This document shows, piece by piece, positions 47,825-59,608 of a DNA stretch of 64,000 bases (within the stretch, counting starts at the first letter, position 1; each line of letters begins with the position of its first letter). Both the position numbers and the translations under genes were made by a program. The notes under the pieces are model-generated. The model was not told the DNA's origin, did not search any database, and saw nothing but the letters and a program-made list of their open reading frames with translations. Source of the DNA: Tritrichomonas musculus (taxonomy: Eukaryota; Parabasalia; Tritrichomonadida; Tritrichomonadidae); contig JAPFFF010000062.1 of assembly GCA_039105265.1 (NCBI GenBank), positions 124,001-188,000 of the forward strand, written 5' to 3'.

Positions 47825-47984
47825 TTCTTGTATGATATATTTAAAATCAATTGTTAACTTTTCTTTTGATTTAATTCAGACATTTGAAAAACAAATCAAA
47901 AATCATATTCAAAATATAATTTACGTGAAAACGTATACTTTTCAATATTCATATTATCAAATTTTTATAATAAAGCGATGAAAT

Positions 47985-49130
47985 TCAATTGCTCCAGGAG
48001 CAAGATAATCAAAATTGGATCAATCAGGTCTGGTTGAAGAAATTCGAATGTATTTGAAGTAATTATTGTCATTAATAATCTGGAATGCATGTACTTTTTT
48101 GCTTCCATTCGTATACTGGCAGTTACTTTGTTGATCAATCACTTCAAATGAACCATCGTCATTTTCCCCTTCAAATTTTCCAGTTTCTGATATTGCAACC
48201 AGTAGTTCCTACGTTAATTGTAGTGGGTTGGCGAGATTCGGTGTTTCTTGAACTCAAAACAAATTCATGAATTAGGAAATGCTTAGTGTGTAACAGTATT
48301 ACTTTACATATTCAATTAGAAGGTTTTTTAATGGATGAAATCCATCATTAATTGAGAAAGTAGTAATTTCTAATGACTCAACGATGCTGTTTGTTTCTTT
48401 GCAGAGGTGATGAAAGATAGCATCAAATTGATTGTTCTCATCAAATGGAGTATTTTGGATCTTTTCATCTGCTTTTGCTTTCTTTATCTTCTGACAGGAT
48501 AACTTCTTGATTCAATCTCGTTGAAATAGAATCTCAAATATTTCAAGAAATTTTACATATTCAATAATCCACGAATAGTCACTATTCAATTGGGAAAGTT
48601 CATTGATCACTTTCAAAAATTGATCCTCTGCTTTTAATCGAAGTTTTGGATTCGTGTAGATTTCATGAACTGATATAGTCGCAATAAATTTAAAATGTTC
48701 TTGATGCTCTTTTTAATTTAATATAAATACGAAAAAATAAAGTTAATTTCTTTGTATAAGCTCGTTTTGTAAAACGTATTGTACTTCTCGTGCTTTTGGA
48801 TTTTTTGTAAAGATATTATCAAGAGTAAGTTCTTAATCTTCTTCTTGGATGCGACAATCAATCAATTAAATATCTAGTATTTCGTTAATTCGGAAATAAA
48901 AAGAAGATATTTGCCTAACATTATGTTTTGTTGAAAAAATCGCCTTGATTTTGAGCATTAATAACATAATTATTGAGAGATGTTTCAAAAAAATGCAATT
49001 GACGAGTTCTGCGAGATAAGATATCAGCGATAAAACGACTTGTTGATTGGGTTATATGTAAAATCTTTCTAATAATAACAAAGAAATTAAAAAACACTAT
49101 TATTCTTTCTTTAAAAGAAGAAAACAATTA
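47985..49130 (-). pseudogene. Decayed BTB/discoidin-family gene
   Basis: The minus strand retains the two ends of a trichomonad BTB protein. Near 49000-49060 it reads SRFIADILSRRTRQLHFFET then LNNYVINAQNQGDFF, which is the BTB block (compare LVADLLSPKISKFHLSDPT in the intact gene at 58234). Near 48000-48150 it reads GSFEVIDQQSNCQYTNGS and FKYIRISSTRP, the C-terminal discoidin-like block. Between them are stop codons and frame changes. It is an inactivated host gene, divergent from the next pseudogene. Confidence 0.7.
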
Positions 49131-49286
49131 CATAATGCTATAATTATATTTATATTTGCATTTAACATTTAAAAAATATTTATTTAATCTTGTAATATAT
49201 TTTTTTGTTAGGATTTTTGTGAAATATTCTAAAAATTTTAAAAAACGATACAACTTTTTCATGAAGCTTTCTCGAAATTTTAACTA

Positions 49287-50459
49287 ATGAGTACCTCAAA
49301 AATTTCAAGGTATCATTTATCAGATCCAACGATTAACGAATACCAAATAAACACTACTAACAAAGGAAACTTCAACATGATTTTAAATCTTATTAAATTT
49401 AACGAGAACACATTCACCAATGATGATCTTCCATTTCTAGTCGAGATTATCGAAAATCTAGAGAGTACCACATTAAACGTTACAATAACACAAGAAACAG
49501 AAAATAGCAGCATCAGTGATATTAAAAACACACTTGCCAAGCTTCAATTTCATCAAAAATTCCCACATTTTTACATCGACCAAATAACGAAAGAAATTGA
49601 ATTAATTTCAGAACAATTTTATGAAATAGCGAAATCAGAACCAACTTGGTTATGACACATTATCAAGAATCATCAGCAATTCAAAACTTTGTATTGAAAC
49701 CGAAGACGATATCTTTGACCTTATAATTGACCTTTACTGTCAAAATCCAGAATATGTGAATCTTTTCTCGTTTGTCATTTTTAAGAATGTTTCGAAAGAA
49801 AAGATGGAAGAATTTGCAGTCAGAGTGAGATATGAAGACATCACGAAAGAAGTCTGTGACTCTCTCTGCAGCCGCCTTGCATGTGAAGTCATCGGTCAAA
49901 CGAAAGAAGGAGGAAGTGAGGAATGTCCAGTACGATACAAAAAGTTAGTTCAAGAAGAAAGGAAGGCGACGAAGACGATTCTTTATGAGAATCAGGAATT
50001 TGATGGAATCATCAATTATCTTAACAACAAGAACAACATCAAAGATGAAATTGACATTTCTTACTCATCAATCCGTGGAGGAGATGGATGGAGACTTTTT
50101 GATTATGAGGATGGAAATTTTGTTTGTACACATATGATGAAGAAGAAGCATGGATTTGTATTGAATTCAAAAATCATGAAATAAAGCCAACGAACTACAC
50201 AATCATGTCTGCAAACGATGAAGAAAATCGGAAGAGTTTTGTCATTGAAGGATCAAAAGACAAGAAGACGTGGACAGTGATTGATGAAGAAAATGACATT
50301 TCTTACCTCATAGATTCAAATTCAATTCATACGTTTCCTATTCATAATGAAACTAAACAAGCATTCAAGTACTTACGAATCCGCCGTACAGGACCAAACT
50401 GGAAAAATACAAATGTATTACAGCTTTGTTTGATTGAATTTTATGGAGAATTATTCTAG
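49287..50459 (+). pseudogene. Broken paralogue of the BTB/BACK/discoidin gene at 58234
   Basis: It aligns along its length with the intact 434-residue protein at 58234-59538. The start is at KISRYHLSDPTINEYQINTT, so the first 45 or so residues, including the first BTB strands, are missing. The frame then shifts near 49650 (before TLSRIISNSK) and again near 50135 (just before EEEAWICIEFKNHEIKPTNY). The three pieces together would cover BTB, BACK and the discoidin domain. The C-terminus (LIEFYGELF) is still intact. Divergence is moderate, so inactivation is fairly recent or the gene is maintained in pieces. Confidence 0.75.
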
Positions 50460-51014
50460 TGATTGGGATGATCAACTGTAATATAATTAGTCTTTTCTGA
50501 AGAACCTTTAAAAAGTGAAAATAATTTGATTTTTTTTTTTTTTTTTATTATAACGTAAAAACATATCAATGATTGATATAAATTACGTAGCTTTATTAAT
50601 TTTTTCCTTGTATTTTTATTTAATTCGGAACAACAGTTTTTTGATGGCTATTTGCTTTTTTGCCAAATATTTGGCAACAATCATGAGAACAAAAATAATT
50701 ATCTAAATTCTGTATTGATATAATATATTTGCATTTCATTAATAAAAAATTTGATCAAAATATTTTGATTTATATTTAAATTATTTATATGAATAATCAT
50801 ATAATATATTAAATGAATGTTTTTAAAACCAATCTCCTATATATAAGTTAGTTTCTTAAAAAGGAAAATTCCTCAAATAATGATAAATATCAATTAAAAT
50901 GATTTGCCATATAAATCATCAAATCAAAATTCAATTGTATTTGAAAATAATTGAGAAGGGAATAAGTCGAATGTCTTTTATTCTTCTCAATTTTATAATC
51001 ATAAAATTTTGAAA
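50460..51014. other. Spacer before the SecA-fusion gene
   Basis: AT-rich with a T-run at 50531-50547. No gene is seen. The 60 bases before the ATG at 51015 contain ATTCTTCTCAATTTTATAATCAT, which may hold the start site. Confidence 0.45.
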
Positions 51015-54000
51015 ATGTCCAGTATCAATGGTCCAAACCTTTATAGAAAAAAATCAAGAATATTTCCTGATGGGACTTATTTCATAAATTCCAAAATAAG
51101 CAAATCACGCAGTTTATGTATAATCAAACAAAAACGAAATGATGGAGCAACTCTTATAAATGGAAACAAAACTTTGAATGCTCATCAGTGCTTTATTATA
51201 AAATTTCATAAAAAAATTGGCTTTTATACAATCATGGCTCTCCATTCTCACAAATATTTAGGCGTCAATAAAAATGAAACAAATTTTTGCTTTTCATTTA
51301 TTTGTCAATATCCACTTACAGATGATTATTTACTATATTGGGATATAAATTTAGTTAATGAATCGTTTTATACACTCGAGCTTGTTGGTACTGATTTATT
51401 TCTCGGATATTATCCTTCTCTACCCGCATTACAATTAAATCAAAAAAGTTATGAAGAGAATATGCTATTTACAATTAAAACCATACCAGTAATCAAAAAT
51501 GGCTTTTATCAAATATATGGGAAATATGATTCTAAACTTGGAATGATATTCCCATCAAAATCTACTGATAGTCATGCAATAGCATCACATTTAATGGATG
51601 AAATGAATTCAACATTTTATATTTATTTTGATGAACAAGATGGATGTTATTCTTTAACCACATTACAAAATCTAATATTATCAGCCAAAAATGATTCAGA
51701 TCATTTTATTTATCAAATTCCTTTCACAAACTTGGATAATCAAAAATTCATAATATCATCTTTTGATATAGATAGAGGTGATTTTTTCTTTGAACTAAAA
51801 TCAAATTTATTAAGGCTGGAAATAACAGATGATAATACACAAATAAAGTTATGCTCATATAAACCCAATTTTCAAGGCAGCAAAAATCAACTTTTTCATA
51901 TAAAACCTCTCAAAATTGATGAAAATAAACAAAAAAATTTGAATCAAATAATAGAATCAAATAAAAAACGTCAAAGCATTATTTATGCTGATTCACTAAA
52001 AATCAAAGATTCTACTGAAGAGATAAAAGATGATCTGTTTTGTAATTGTTATTTATTAAAGGAATTGATGATACCAAATTCAATAAAAAAAATATCAAAA
52101 AAAGCATTTGAAAATTGTTATAATATTAAAATAATTTCTTGTGATCCTAAATGGTTAAAATATTTACCAAATCCATTAAATGTCAGTTCATTAATAGTTA
52201 ATGATGGCGTTACTGAAATTAATGATGATTTAAGTGATTTCAGAAATTTAGTAGGAATCTATCTTCCTTCGTCTTTGAAACGAATAACACAAAATGCTTT
52301 TGAAAATATTTATACGATTAAACTTTTTGTTGGAAATTTGAAATTCATTAATTTGATTAATACAATATCACTAGAAAAAGTAACCATAGCATCATATGTA
52401 AAATGTATTCCAAAAGAAGCTTTTTCTGGATGTAAAAATTTGAAAGAAGTTACTTTCGACAAAAATCCAAAATTGGAGGTTATTGGATCACTTGCATTTG
52501 CTAATTGTGAATCATTAGAACCTTTTAAAATGCCCAAATCTGTTAATAATATCGCACCAGATGCATTCGTTGGTTGTCCAAAAGAAAGCATTCCTAAAAT
52601 AAACAATGAAAGTCAAAGATTATCAATGCTTGATAATTTAATCATTAATTCGTATGTGACAAGAATCACAAAAGATTATTCTGCTTGCTTCAATATTGAA
52701 AGCTTAGAAATTCCATTAACTGTTGATGAAATAGAGAATGGTGTTTTTACCAATTTTAAAAGATTAAAACATATTAAATGCCATCCTAAATGGCTGAATT
52801 GTTTTCCAAATTCAAAAATTGAAACTGTTTTCATTCCAGATGAAATTGATATAATTTATAAAAAAGATTTTGAGAATTTGAATTATTTGAAATTTGTTGA
52901 AATACCAGATAATGTTGTTACGATCGAAGATAATGCTTTTGATTCTTGCAAAGATTTAACATCTTTTAAATGTGGAACAAAACATCTTCCTTTTTTAAAC
53001 CCAAAAAAGATAAAAACATTAATATTAAGTAATGAAGTGAAATCAGTTGATCGAAGTCACTTCAAAAAATTAGTAAACCTAGAAAGTTTAGCTCTTCATG
53101 ATAAAATAAAAATATCAGATCGATCAACTTTTTATTATTGCAAAAAATTAACTCAGATCAATAATCCTTATTATGAAAATTTCTTAAATAATAAGGCTTA
53201 TATAAAAGAAGGGACAATTAACATTAGAAAAAGAGATTTCCAGGATTGGACAAATTTAACATTGATAAGTATCCCCAAAAGTGTTGTTTCAATTGAGTCA
53301 GGCACATTTAATAATATTCCTAATATTAAAACATTGATTTGTGATCCTAAATTCTTCAAATATTTCACCAAAAATTGCATCAAAGAAATAACAATACCGG
53401 ATTTTGTTAAAGAATTGTCAAAAGGTCCTTTTGATAACCTTTTTTTCTTGACAAAATTAACCTTACCAGATAATATTAAAATCAAGGATCCTTGTATTTT
53501 TGATAAATGCAATAATTTACAAAATTTACATGCAAGTCCTTCAATTATAAATTCACTTTCAGCCAAAATAAGAAATCGTTTTGTTAAAAAAGTTGTTAAA
53601 AGAGAATATGTCAAGCCTGTTTTTAATTTTCCACCACAAAATATCGAATATATAAATGATGGAAATGATCCAAAGAAAACTGAAATTAAAATTAAAAATG
53701 ATTATGATTCAGATGATTCGGAGAATGAAGAGGAAGAAGAAATGATAGAAAAAATGAAATCAAGCTTTTATAAAAGTTTTAATAATTCATATAAAAAACC
53801 AAAAGAAACAACACTCAATGATTTAATTGCCTTTGATCCAAATAATCAAAAATATAAAAAGTACATTATTAATATTCAGACAAGTATCGTTCAAAATTCC
53901 ATTCAAAAAACATATAAACCTCAAAATAGTAGTTTAGAAGAAATTTCCAAAGTATGTAGTGCAGTATGTAGTGAAATAAACAGACATTTCAAAATTGTCC

Positions 54001-57000
54001 CACGAACTGTTCAACTTCTCGTAATTCTACGTCTTGCTGACAATATTTTAAATGATTCTAAATCACATGGTGCAATAAGTGAAATAAAAACTGGCGAAGG
54101 AAAATCGTTAATTGTTACGATTTTAAGTATAATTTTAGTACAATTCAATCGTAAAGTTGATGTTATTTCTTCTAATATGGAGCTTGTTAAACGAGATCAA
54201 AGTGAACAAGAAAAATATTTTAAATGTTTTGGAATTAAAACGGGCGTTCTTTATGACAAAAGTAGTGATATCGAATTTTTCAATGGATCAACGAAAATGC
54301 TTTTTGAATCATCGACCAAAAGCATTGAATCAGAAAAAGATAATAAATCTATTGATTTTAATATCAAAGTTTTAAATTGTTCAGTTGTTTATTCAACTAG
54401 TTTTAACTTCGAAAGTTTATATTTGGATTCAATTTATGATATCAGCCCTTTTAAACGTAAATATGATGTAGTTTTAGTTGATGAAGTAGATAACATGTTT
54501 ATTGATGAATCAAGATCACCATTATATCATGCACGCGTTATTGATTATGCATTTTCACATGATATTTTGCAAATTGTTTTTTTATTGCAGTCATTAGAAG
54601 CAAGTGAAATTATGAAATTTTTACATTATTACTTCCCACAACTTGACACATTAGAAGAATATAATATTCAGATCTTGAAAGATGCAGCAATAAGAGCATG
54701 TAAACTTACCAAAAAAGTTGATTATATAGTAGAAAATGATGAAGTTGTGATTATTGATTCTAATACTGGCTTTAAGAGATTGGGCTCAAGATGGACTAAT
54801 TATGTACATGAAATGATCGAAATAAAAGAAGGTTTAAAAGTTCAACAAACTGATGTTAATATATGTCAAATGAATAATCGTAGTTACATAAATTTTTACA
54901 AAAAAATCGTAGGTGTAACAGGAACAATAGGAAGTTCTACTGATGAAGAATTATTAAAGAAAGGTTATCATGTCACAATATTTAGAGTACCACGCCATTT
55001 TGAATCACAAACAAAAGTATTTATTAAAAAACGTCCATCAACAATTACACAAGTGTTCAAGTCAGTATGTAATGAAGTTATAACTGAAAGAAATAAAGGA
55101 CGTCCTGTTTTGGTTATTTGGGATTCGATTTTTAATGCCGAAAAGTTTATTGAATTAACACCTTTTTTAATATCACAACAAATTCTCGGAATAAAACCTG
55201 AATCAGACAGAAAATCTATTCAAAATGCAGGAATAGCTGAAACAGTCACAATTGCTACATCTGCAGCAGGAAGAGGTGTTGACATAAAACTTTCCCCAAA
55301 AGCTTTAAAAGCAGGTGGACTTCATGTCATTATTCCGATGCCAGTTTCAAATCAAAGAGCACTTGAACAAGCTGCAGGAAGATCTGGAAGACAAGGTCAG
55401 CCTGGTTCTGTTACAATATATTCAAGTGATGATGATAGTTTTATAAAACCATTAGAATGGAACAAAGGTGAAGAACATTTGATCAAAATTGAACTCAAAT
55501 TTGCTGATTATTTAAGAAAGAATTTCCCTTGGATTTTATCAGCACCTAAAAAATATGGATTTCCAAATAAATTATTCCCATTTAATGCAAGTCCATCTAT
55601 TGTATTAAACATTCTTGGAAGACAAATTGCTTTTATAATGAAAGGAAACCAAATAACTAAAGAAAATGAAATTGTTCAAGACTTGTCTTTTTCAATGGTT
55701 TTCACAGCTTGGGGCGTTTTTTATTCAGGTTTATGTTTAAGTGTTGATGAATGTAGTGATTGGAATTTTATTGAAGATTTATATGATCATTTCATCAAAG
55801 AATTAAGTGTTTGGTTTCCTCCTTCCAAATGCACAACTTCTCTTAAAGCTCTTTGGCATATTCGAGGCTATTTAATCAAAGAACTTGATTGGGAATGCAT
55901 TATTATTTCTGGCATTAAAATCGCTGCTGTAGGTCTTAGTATTGTTTTCCCATCAGCAGCACCAATCATATTTATTGTAACAAACGTTGCTTTATCTGGA
56001 GGACAAGAAATATATCATCAACTTCAAAGAGGTGAAAAAGTAAATTGGCTTCAAGTTTTAATTCGCAGTGGAGGATCATTTGTAAGAAATTTAATTATTG
56101 TAACATTCGGCATAAATAATAAAGTTCTTAATATGCTCATTTATCAAGGTGAAACAAAGCTTTATAATATGGCTGCTAATAAAGAATTAATAATTGATGA
56201 AGATGAATTTTATGATGATTTTGAAGATCAATTAAATCAAACAATAAAATTATCTAAAAATATTAAAGGAACATCTGAAAGCACAAACAAATGGCTTTAT
56301 TCAAATATTAGACATAAAAATAAAAAACCAAAAGATTTGATTAAATTTAAACCAAAGAATTATTCAGCCATTTTAGATATCGATTTTATTAGGTTAGCAA
56401 TGAGACTTGCAAAAGATTCATATGAAGGGAAATTTAAGTTTGGCAAAACATTATTAGCCAGTGAAAAAAATGAAATATATAAACCAAAATTTTATTGTTT
56501 AGAAGACTCTAATAACCTTTTTGTTGTAACAAGAGGCTCTCATTCTTTAGTTGATTGGAAAACAGATTTCGCATGTAAAGAAATATGTCAGAAAATTAAC
56601 GGTGATAAAATTTATTTTCATTTTGGTTTTCATAAGGCTGCAAATTATATTCTTACTCAAATTGATGGTTTTCTTAAAAAAGATTATAAAACTATATATT
56701 TCATAGGCCATTCTTATGCAGCTGCTGTTTCTAGTGTTTTAACATTGCTAACAAAAAGTGATGAAAAATTCAAAAAAAGAAATATTTATGGAATTGCTTT
56801 TGCCCCTCCTCCAGCGATGTCTTATGTGCCTTCAAATATTTCTGATTGTATTTATGCATTTATTAATAGATGTGATCTTGTCACTTCTTTTTCATTGTTT
56901 AATGTGGTCAATATGGCAGCTAAAAATCGTATTTCAACTAAACTAATTTTCAGGAAAATTTTAAGACAAATTAAAAATCAAAATCAAAAAATTGAATGGA

Positions 57001-57242
57001 GCAAAAATTTAATTCAGGCGATTGAAGATAATTTTGATGAGTTAACATCAGTTGTTGGTATTTTAAATGTAAGAAAAGTGAAAGGAAAAATATTCAGAAT
57101 TGGAATTGGAAATAAAAAATGTTTAAAGGACTGTAAAATTAATGAATCCCAATTACCATCTAATTTATGGATTGAACTCACTTCGATTTCTGATCATGCA
57201 ATTGATGACTACATCAGATCATTCAAAATCATTCAATTTTAA
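51015..57242 (+). CDS. Lectin-LRR-SecA-like ATPase-lipase fusion protein, 2075 aa
   Basis: The first ATG is at 51015. Residues about 10-310 are two ricin-type beta-trefoil-like domains (FPDGTYFINSKIS; FYTIMALHSHKYLGV). About 315-860 are degenerate BspA LRR_5 repeats (LKEVTF…AFANCESL). An acidic linker (SDDSENEEEEE, about 898) follows. About 990-1480 are a SecA-type DEAD motor: TGEGKS (1026-1031), DEVDNMFIDESRSPL (1156-1170), GVTGT (1300-1304), TIATSAAGRGVDIKL, and AAGRSGRQGQPG (1453-1464). A hydrophobic stretch lies at about 1633-1663. About 1790-2075 are lipase class-3-like, with GHSYAAA and nucleophile Ser1900. Bacterial SecA drives protein export with SecYEG; here no SecY context exists. 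Nucleic-acid, protein or membrane remodelling are all possible. No signal peptide is seen. All ATPase boxes are intact, so it should be active. Confidence 0.92.
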   Translation: MSSINGPNLYRKKSRIFPDGTYFINSKISKSRSLCIIKQKRNDGATLINGNKTLNAHQCFIIKFHKKIGFYTIMALHSHKYLGVNKNETNFCFSFICQYPLTDDYLLYWDINLVNESFYTLELVGTDLFLGYYPSLPALQLNQKSYEENMLFTIKTIPVIKNGFYQIYGKYDSKLGMIFPSKSTDSHAIASHLMDEMNSTFYIYFDEQDGCYSLTTLQNLILSAKNDSDHFIYQIPFTNLDNQKFIISSFDIDRGDFFFELKSNLLRLEITDDNTQIKLCSYKPNFQGSKNQLFHIKPLKIDENKQKNLNQIIESNKKRQSIIYADSLKIKDSTEEIKDDLFCNCYLLKELMIPNSIKKISKKAFENCYNIKIISCDPKWLKYLPNPLNVSSLIVNDGVTEINDDLSDFRNLVGIYLPSSLKRITQNAFENIYTIKLFVGNLKFINLINTISLEKVTIASYVKCIPKEAFSGCKNLKEVTFDKNPKLEVIGSLAFANCESLEPFKMPKSVNNIAPDAFVGCPKESIPKINNESQRLSMLDNLIINSYVTRITKDYSACFNIESLEIPLTVDEIENGVFTNFKRLKHIKCHPKWLNCFPNSKIETVFIPDEIDIIYKKDFENLNYLKFVEIPDNVVTIEDNAFDSCKDLTSFKCGTKHLPFLNPKKIKTLILSNEVKSVDRSHFKKLVNLESLALHDKIKISDRSTFYYCKKLTQINNPYYENFLNNKAYIKEGTINIRKRDFQDWTNLTLISIPKSVVSIESGTFNNIPNIKTLICDPKFFKYFTKNCIKEITIPDFVKELSKGPFDNLFFLTKLTLPDNIKIKDPCIFDKCNNLQNLHASPSIINSLSAKIRNRFVKKVVKREYVKPVFNFPPQNIEYINDGNDPKKTEIKIKNDYDSDDSENEEEEEMIEKMKSSFYKSFNNSYKKPKETTLNDLIAFDPNNQKYKKYIINIQTSIVQNSIQKTYKPQNSSLEEISKVCSAVCSEINRHFKIVPRTVQLLVILRLADNILNDSKSHGAISEIKTGEGKSLIVTILSIILVQFNRKVDVISSNMELVKRDQSEQEKYFKCFGIKTGVLYDKSSDIEFFNGSTKMLFESSTKSIESEKDNKSIDFNIKVLNCSVVYSTSFNFESLYLDSIYDISPFKRKYDVVLVDEVDNMFIDESRSPLYHARVIDYAFSHDILQIVFLLQSLEASEIMKFLHYYFPQLDTLEEYNIQILKDAAIRACKLTKKVDYIVENDEVVIIDSNTGFKRLGSRWTNYVHEMIEIKEGLKVQQTDVNICQMNNRSYINFYKKIVGVTGTIGSSTDEELLKKGYHVTIFRVPRHFESQTKVFIKKRPSTITQVFKSVCNEVITERNKGRPVLVIWDSIFNAEKFIELTPFLISQQILGIKPESDRKSIQNAGIAETVTIATSAAGRGVDIKLSPKALKAGGLHVIIPMPVSNQRALEQAAGRSGRQGQPGSVTIYSSDDDSFIKPLEWNKGEEHLIKIELKFADYLRKNFPWILSAPKKYGFPNKLFPFNASPSIVLNILGRQIAFIMKGNQITKENEIVQDLSFSMVFTAWGVFYSGLCLSVDECSDWNFIEDLYDHFIKELSVWFPPSKCTTSLKALWHIRGYLIKELDWECIIISGIKIAAVGLSIVFPSAAPIIFIVTNVALSGGQEIYHQLQRGEKVNWLQVLIRSGGSFVRNLIIVTFGINNKVLNMLIYQGETKLYNMAANKELIIDEDEFYDDFEDQLNQTIKLSKNIKGTSESTNKWLYSNIRHKNKKPKDLIKFKPKNYSAILDIDFIRLAMRLAKDSYEGKFKFGKTLLASEKNEIYKPKFYCLEDSNNLFVVTRGSHSLVDWKTDFACKEICQKINGDKIYFHFGFHKAANYILTQIDGFLKKDYKTIYFIGHSYAAAVSSVLTLLTKSDEKFKKRNIYGIAFAPPPAMSYVPSNISDCIYAFINRCDLVTSFSLFNVVNMAAKNRISTKLIFRKILRQIKNQNQKIEWSKNLIQAIEDNFDELTSVVGILNVRKVKGKIFRIGIGNKKCLKDCKINESQLPSNLWIELTSISDHAIDDYIRSFKIIQF

Positions 57243-58233
57243 AATTTTATTAGAGTAGTGAAACTGTGAACTGGAAGATTCAATTTTTTTTACAATACTC
57301 AAAAAGATTTAAATCTAAGTTTTTATGCAATTAAGAAATTTGGACTAAAATATAGATATACAATTCAATGATCTAATATACTGCTACACTCTCTTAACAT
57401 TTAATCTATTTTTCTACATTGGGAGTCTTTTTTTTTTAATAAAAGTTCATTTCTGTTCTTTCATAAAGTGAATTGACAAATATATGTTTTAGAAATATAG
57501 ATGCATCTCATAATACATTCATAATTAGCTGGTCAATATGAAGCTTTGAGTTTAATAACATTCAAATTTATTAATAAAAACTTTATTTGCGAAAAGTGCT
57601 CATCTGAGTTTTCTATTGTGAATTTTAGTATTTGAATATAAAAATTATTGAATCAAAATCATTTTTATTACTTTTTAATAAAATATAATTAATCATATGA
57701 AAAATGTTAGCAGACAAAGGAAATAAAAAAGCAATTCATCGGTTAAAAGCTCTAAATCATAATTTACCGAAATGTGGACATAATTCATAATTTCTTAATA
57801 AAATGCTATTTTATGCATTAAGTTCTGTTTGAAAATAGTTTTTTCCCCTTCCCAAAGTACAAATTATTTCAAAAGTTCAACAATGATAATTTTCTTGTTT
57901 AAGCATTTCTTAACGTATACGTTATTTCTTTTATATAGATAACATTTATTATTTATGAAAATGACATTCCATCAAAAAGTTCGACATATGCTAAGAAATG
58001 CTTTTGATTTTTTTATCTTTTTATCTGCATTTATCCATCAGAATAAAAAATTTTAAAACTTATATAATATTGTTTCAATAAATATTAATATTAATAAGAT
58101 TTTTAAAATATATATTATATATTTAAAGTACATATTAAGAACCAAATAATAAGATATTTGAAAAATAATAATATAAAAAGAATTGTTTGAAAAAATTTTC
58201 ATGACACTCAATTTTTATTTTTTCGTAAAAGAG
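57243..58233. other. Spacer with a Sel1 relic and an inverted repeat
   Basis: At 57704-57790 a short plus-strand frame, MLADKGNKKAIHRLKAL plus a few residues, matches the end of a Sel1 repeat and is a gene relic. AAGCATTTCTTA at about 57900 and TAAGAAATGCTT at about 57995 form an inverted pair about 100 bases apart, a possible small foldback element. Nothing else is recognised. Confidence 0.5.
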
Positions 58234-59538
58234 ATGAGCAACATAATCAAACTCGAAACAACATCAATTTTACATGTTCCGATAGAAAATTATGAAAGAA
58301 ATTTCACATTTATTGTCAATGATGAAAGATTTGAAACGAATCGACTTGTTGCAGATTTATTATCACCCAAAATTTCTAAGTTTCATTTATCGGATCCAAC
58401 TATCAATGAATATCGAATCAATACCACAAATAAAGGGAACTTCAACACGGTTTTAAGTCTTATTAAATTTAACGATAACACGATTTTAGATGATGAACTT
58501 CCATTTCTTGTAGAAGTCATTGAAAATCTTGAAACTTCTACCAAAACGAACTTCGATAACGCAGAAACATCAACAGAGAATGAAGGAGAAACAAACATAA
58601 GTGACACTATTGAAGGACTTTTGAAACATTCCAAATTTCGACATTTTTACAACGACCAAATAACAAAAGAAATTGATTTTATATCAGAAAATATGTATCG
58701 ATTAACTAAAGAAGATAAAGAACATATTCTCACGCTTGACCGAGATATAATTTCAAGAATCATCTTCAACGATCACCTCCAAATTGAGAGCGAAGACTCA
58801 CTAATTGAAATGATCAACTCCATCTACAAGAAAGACCGAGAAAACAGCTCGCTGTACGCGTCAGTTTTATTCAACAATGTGAGTGCAGAAAAGATGAAAG
58901 AGTTTCTGAGCATCATTTTGTATGATGACATTGACGAGGAAGTTTGGTTGTCACTTTCAAAACGACTTTCGAGTGACATCGTCAAGAGAGAAGAAGAAGC
59001 GACGAAAAAAACCAAAGAAAACCAAGGAAAACATCAACGATATAAAAATTTGTCATTGAAAACTATTCTTTACAGTAATCAAAGCTTTGAAGGACTGATA
59101 AAATACCTCCAAACAGAAAGCAACATCAAAGAAGAAATCGAACTCACAGCGAATAATAACAGTCAACCATGGTCAATTTTTGATTATAACAATACTTCAG
59201 GTACTAATACAGGAGTACATGAAGATGCATGGATTTGCATTGGATTCAAGAACCATGAAATAAAGCCAACGAATTACACGATCAGATCAGGAAACGATAC
59301 AGACAATTTGAAGAGTTTTGTACTTGAAGGATCGAAAGATAAAAAGACATGGACCACGATTGATGAAGAAAACGACATCTCATATCTTAAAGAGAATGGA
59401 TCAATTCACACATTTCCTATTCATAATGAAACGCATCAATCATTTAAATATATACGACTTCGGCTTACAGGAAAAAACTGGAATAACCGTTCAATGCTTC
59501 AGCTTACTTCGATTGAATTTTATGGGGAATTATTCTAA
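58234..59538 (+). CDS. BTB-BACK-discoidin (F5/8C-like) protein, 434 aa
   Basis: Preferred start is the ATG at 58234 (MSNIIKLETT); an in-frame ATG at 58201 would add 11 residues. Residues about 25-80 are the trichomonad BTB block (FTFIVNDERFETNRLVADLL, then SPKISKFHLSDPTINEY). About 150-255 are a BACK-like helical region. About 285-434 are a discoidin/F5-8C-like beta-sandwich: EDAWICIGFKNHEIKPTNYT, FVLEGSKDKKTWTTIDEEND, FKYIRLRLTG, SIEFYGELF. BTB-BACK proteins often act as Cullin-3 adaptors or scaffolds; the discoidin part would be the ligand-binding end. That role is inference. The gene is convergent with its divergent homologue at 59609, with 70 bases between stops. Confidence 0.88.
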   Translation: MSNIIKLETTSILHVPIENYERNFTFIVNDERFETNRLVADLLSPKISKFHLSDPTINEYRINTTNKGNFNTVLSLIKFNDNTILDDELPFLVEVIENLETSTKTNFDNAETSTENEGETNISDTIEGLLKHSKFRHFYNDQITKEIDFISENMYRLTKEDKEHILTLDRDIISRIIFNDHLQIESEDSLIEMINSIYKKDRENSSLYASVLFNNVSAEKMKEFLSIILYDDIDEEVWLSLSKRLSSDIVKREEEATKKTKENQGKHQRYKNLSLKTILYSNQSFEGLIKYLQTESNIKEEIELTANNNSQPWSIFDYNNTSGTNTGVHEDAWICIGFKNHEIKPTNYTIRSGNDTDNLKSFVLEGSKDKKTWTTIDEENDISYLKENGSIHTFPIHNETHQSFKYIRLRLTGKNWNNRSMLQLTSIEFYGELF

Positions 59539-59608
59539 AGCTTTAGAATATATTAATTCATTTTTAAATAAACATTAATAAATAACATATATATATATGA
59601 TAATTTTA

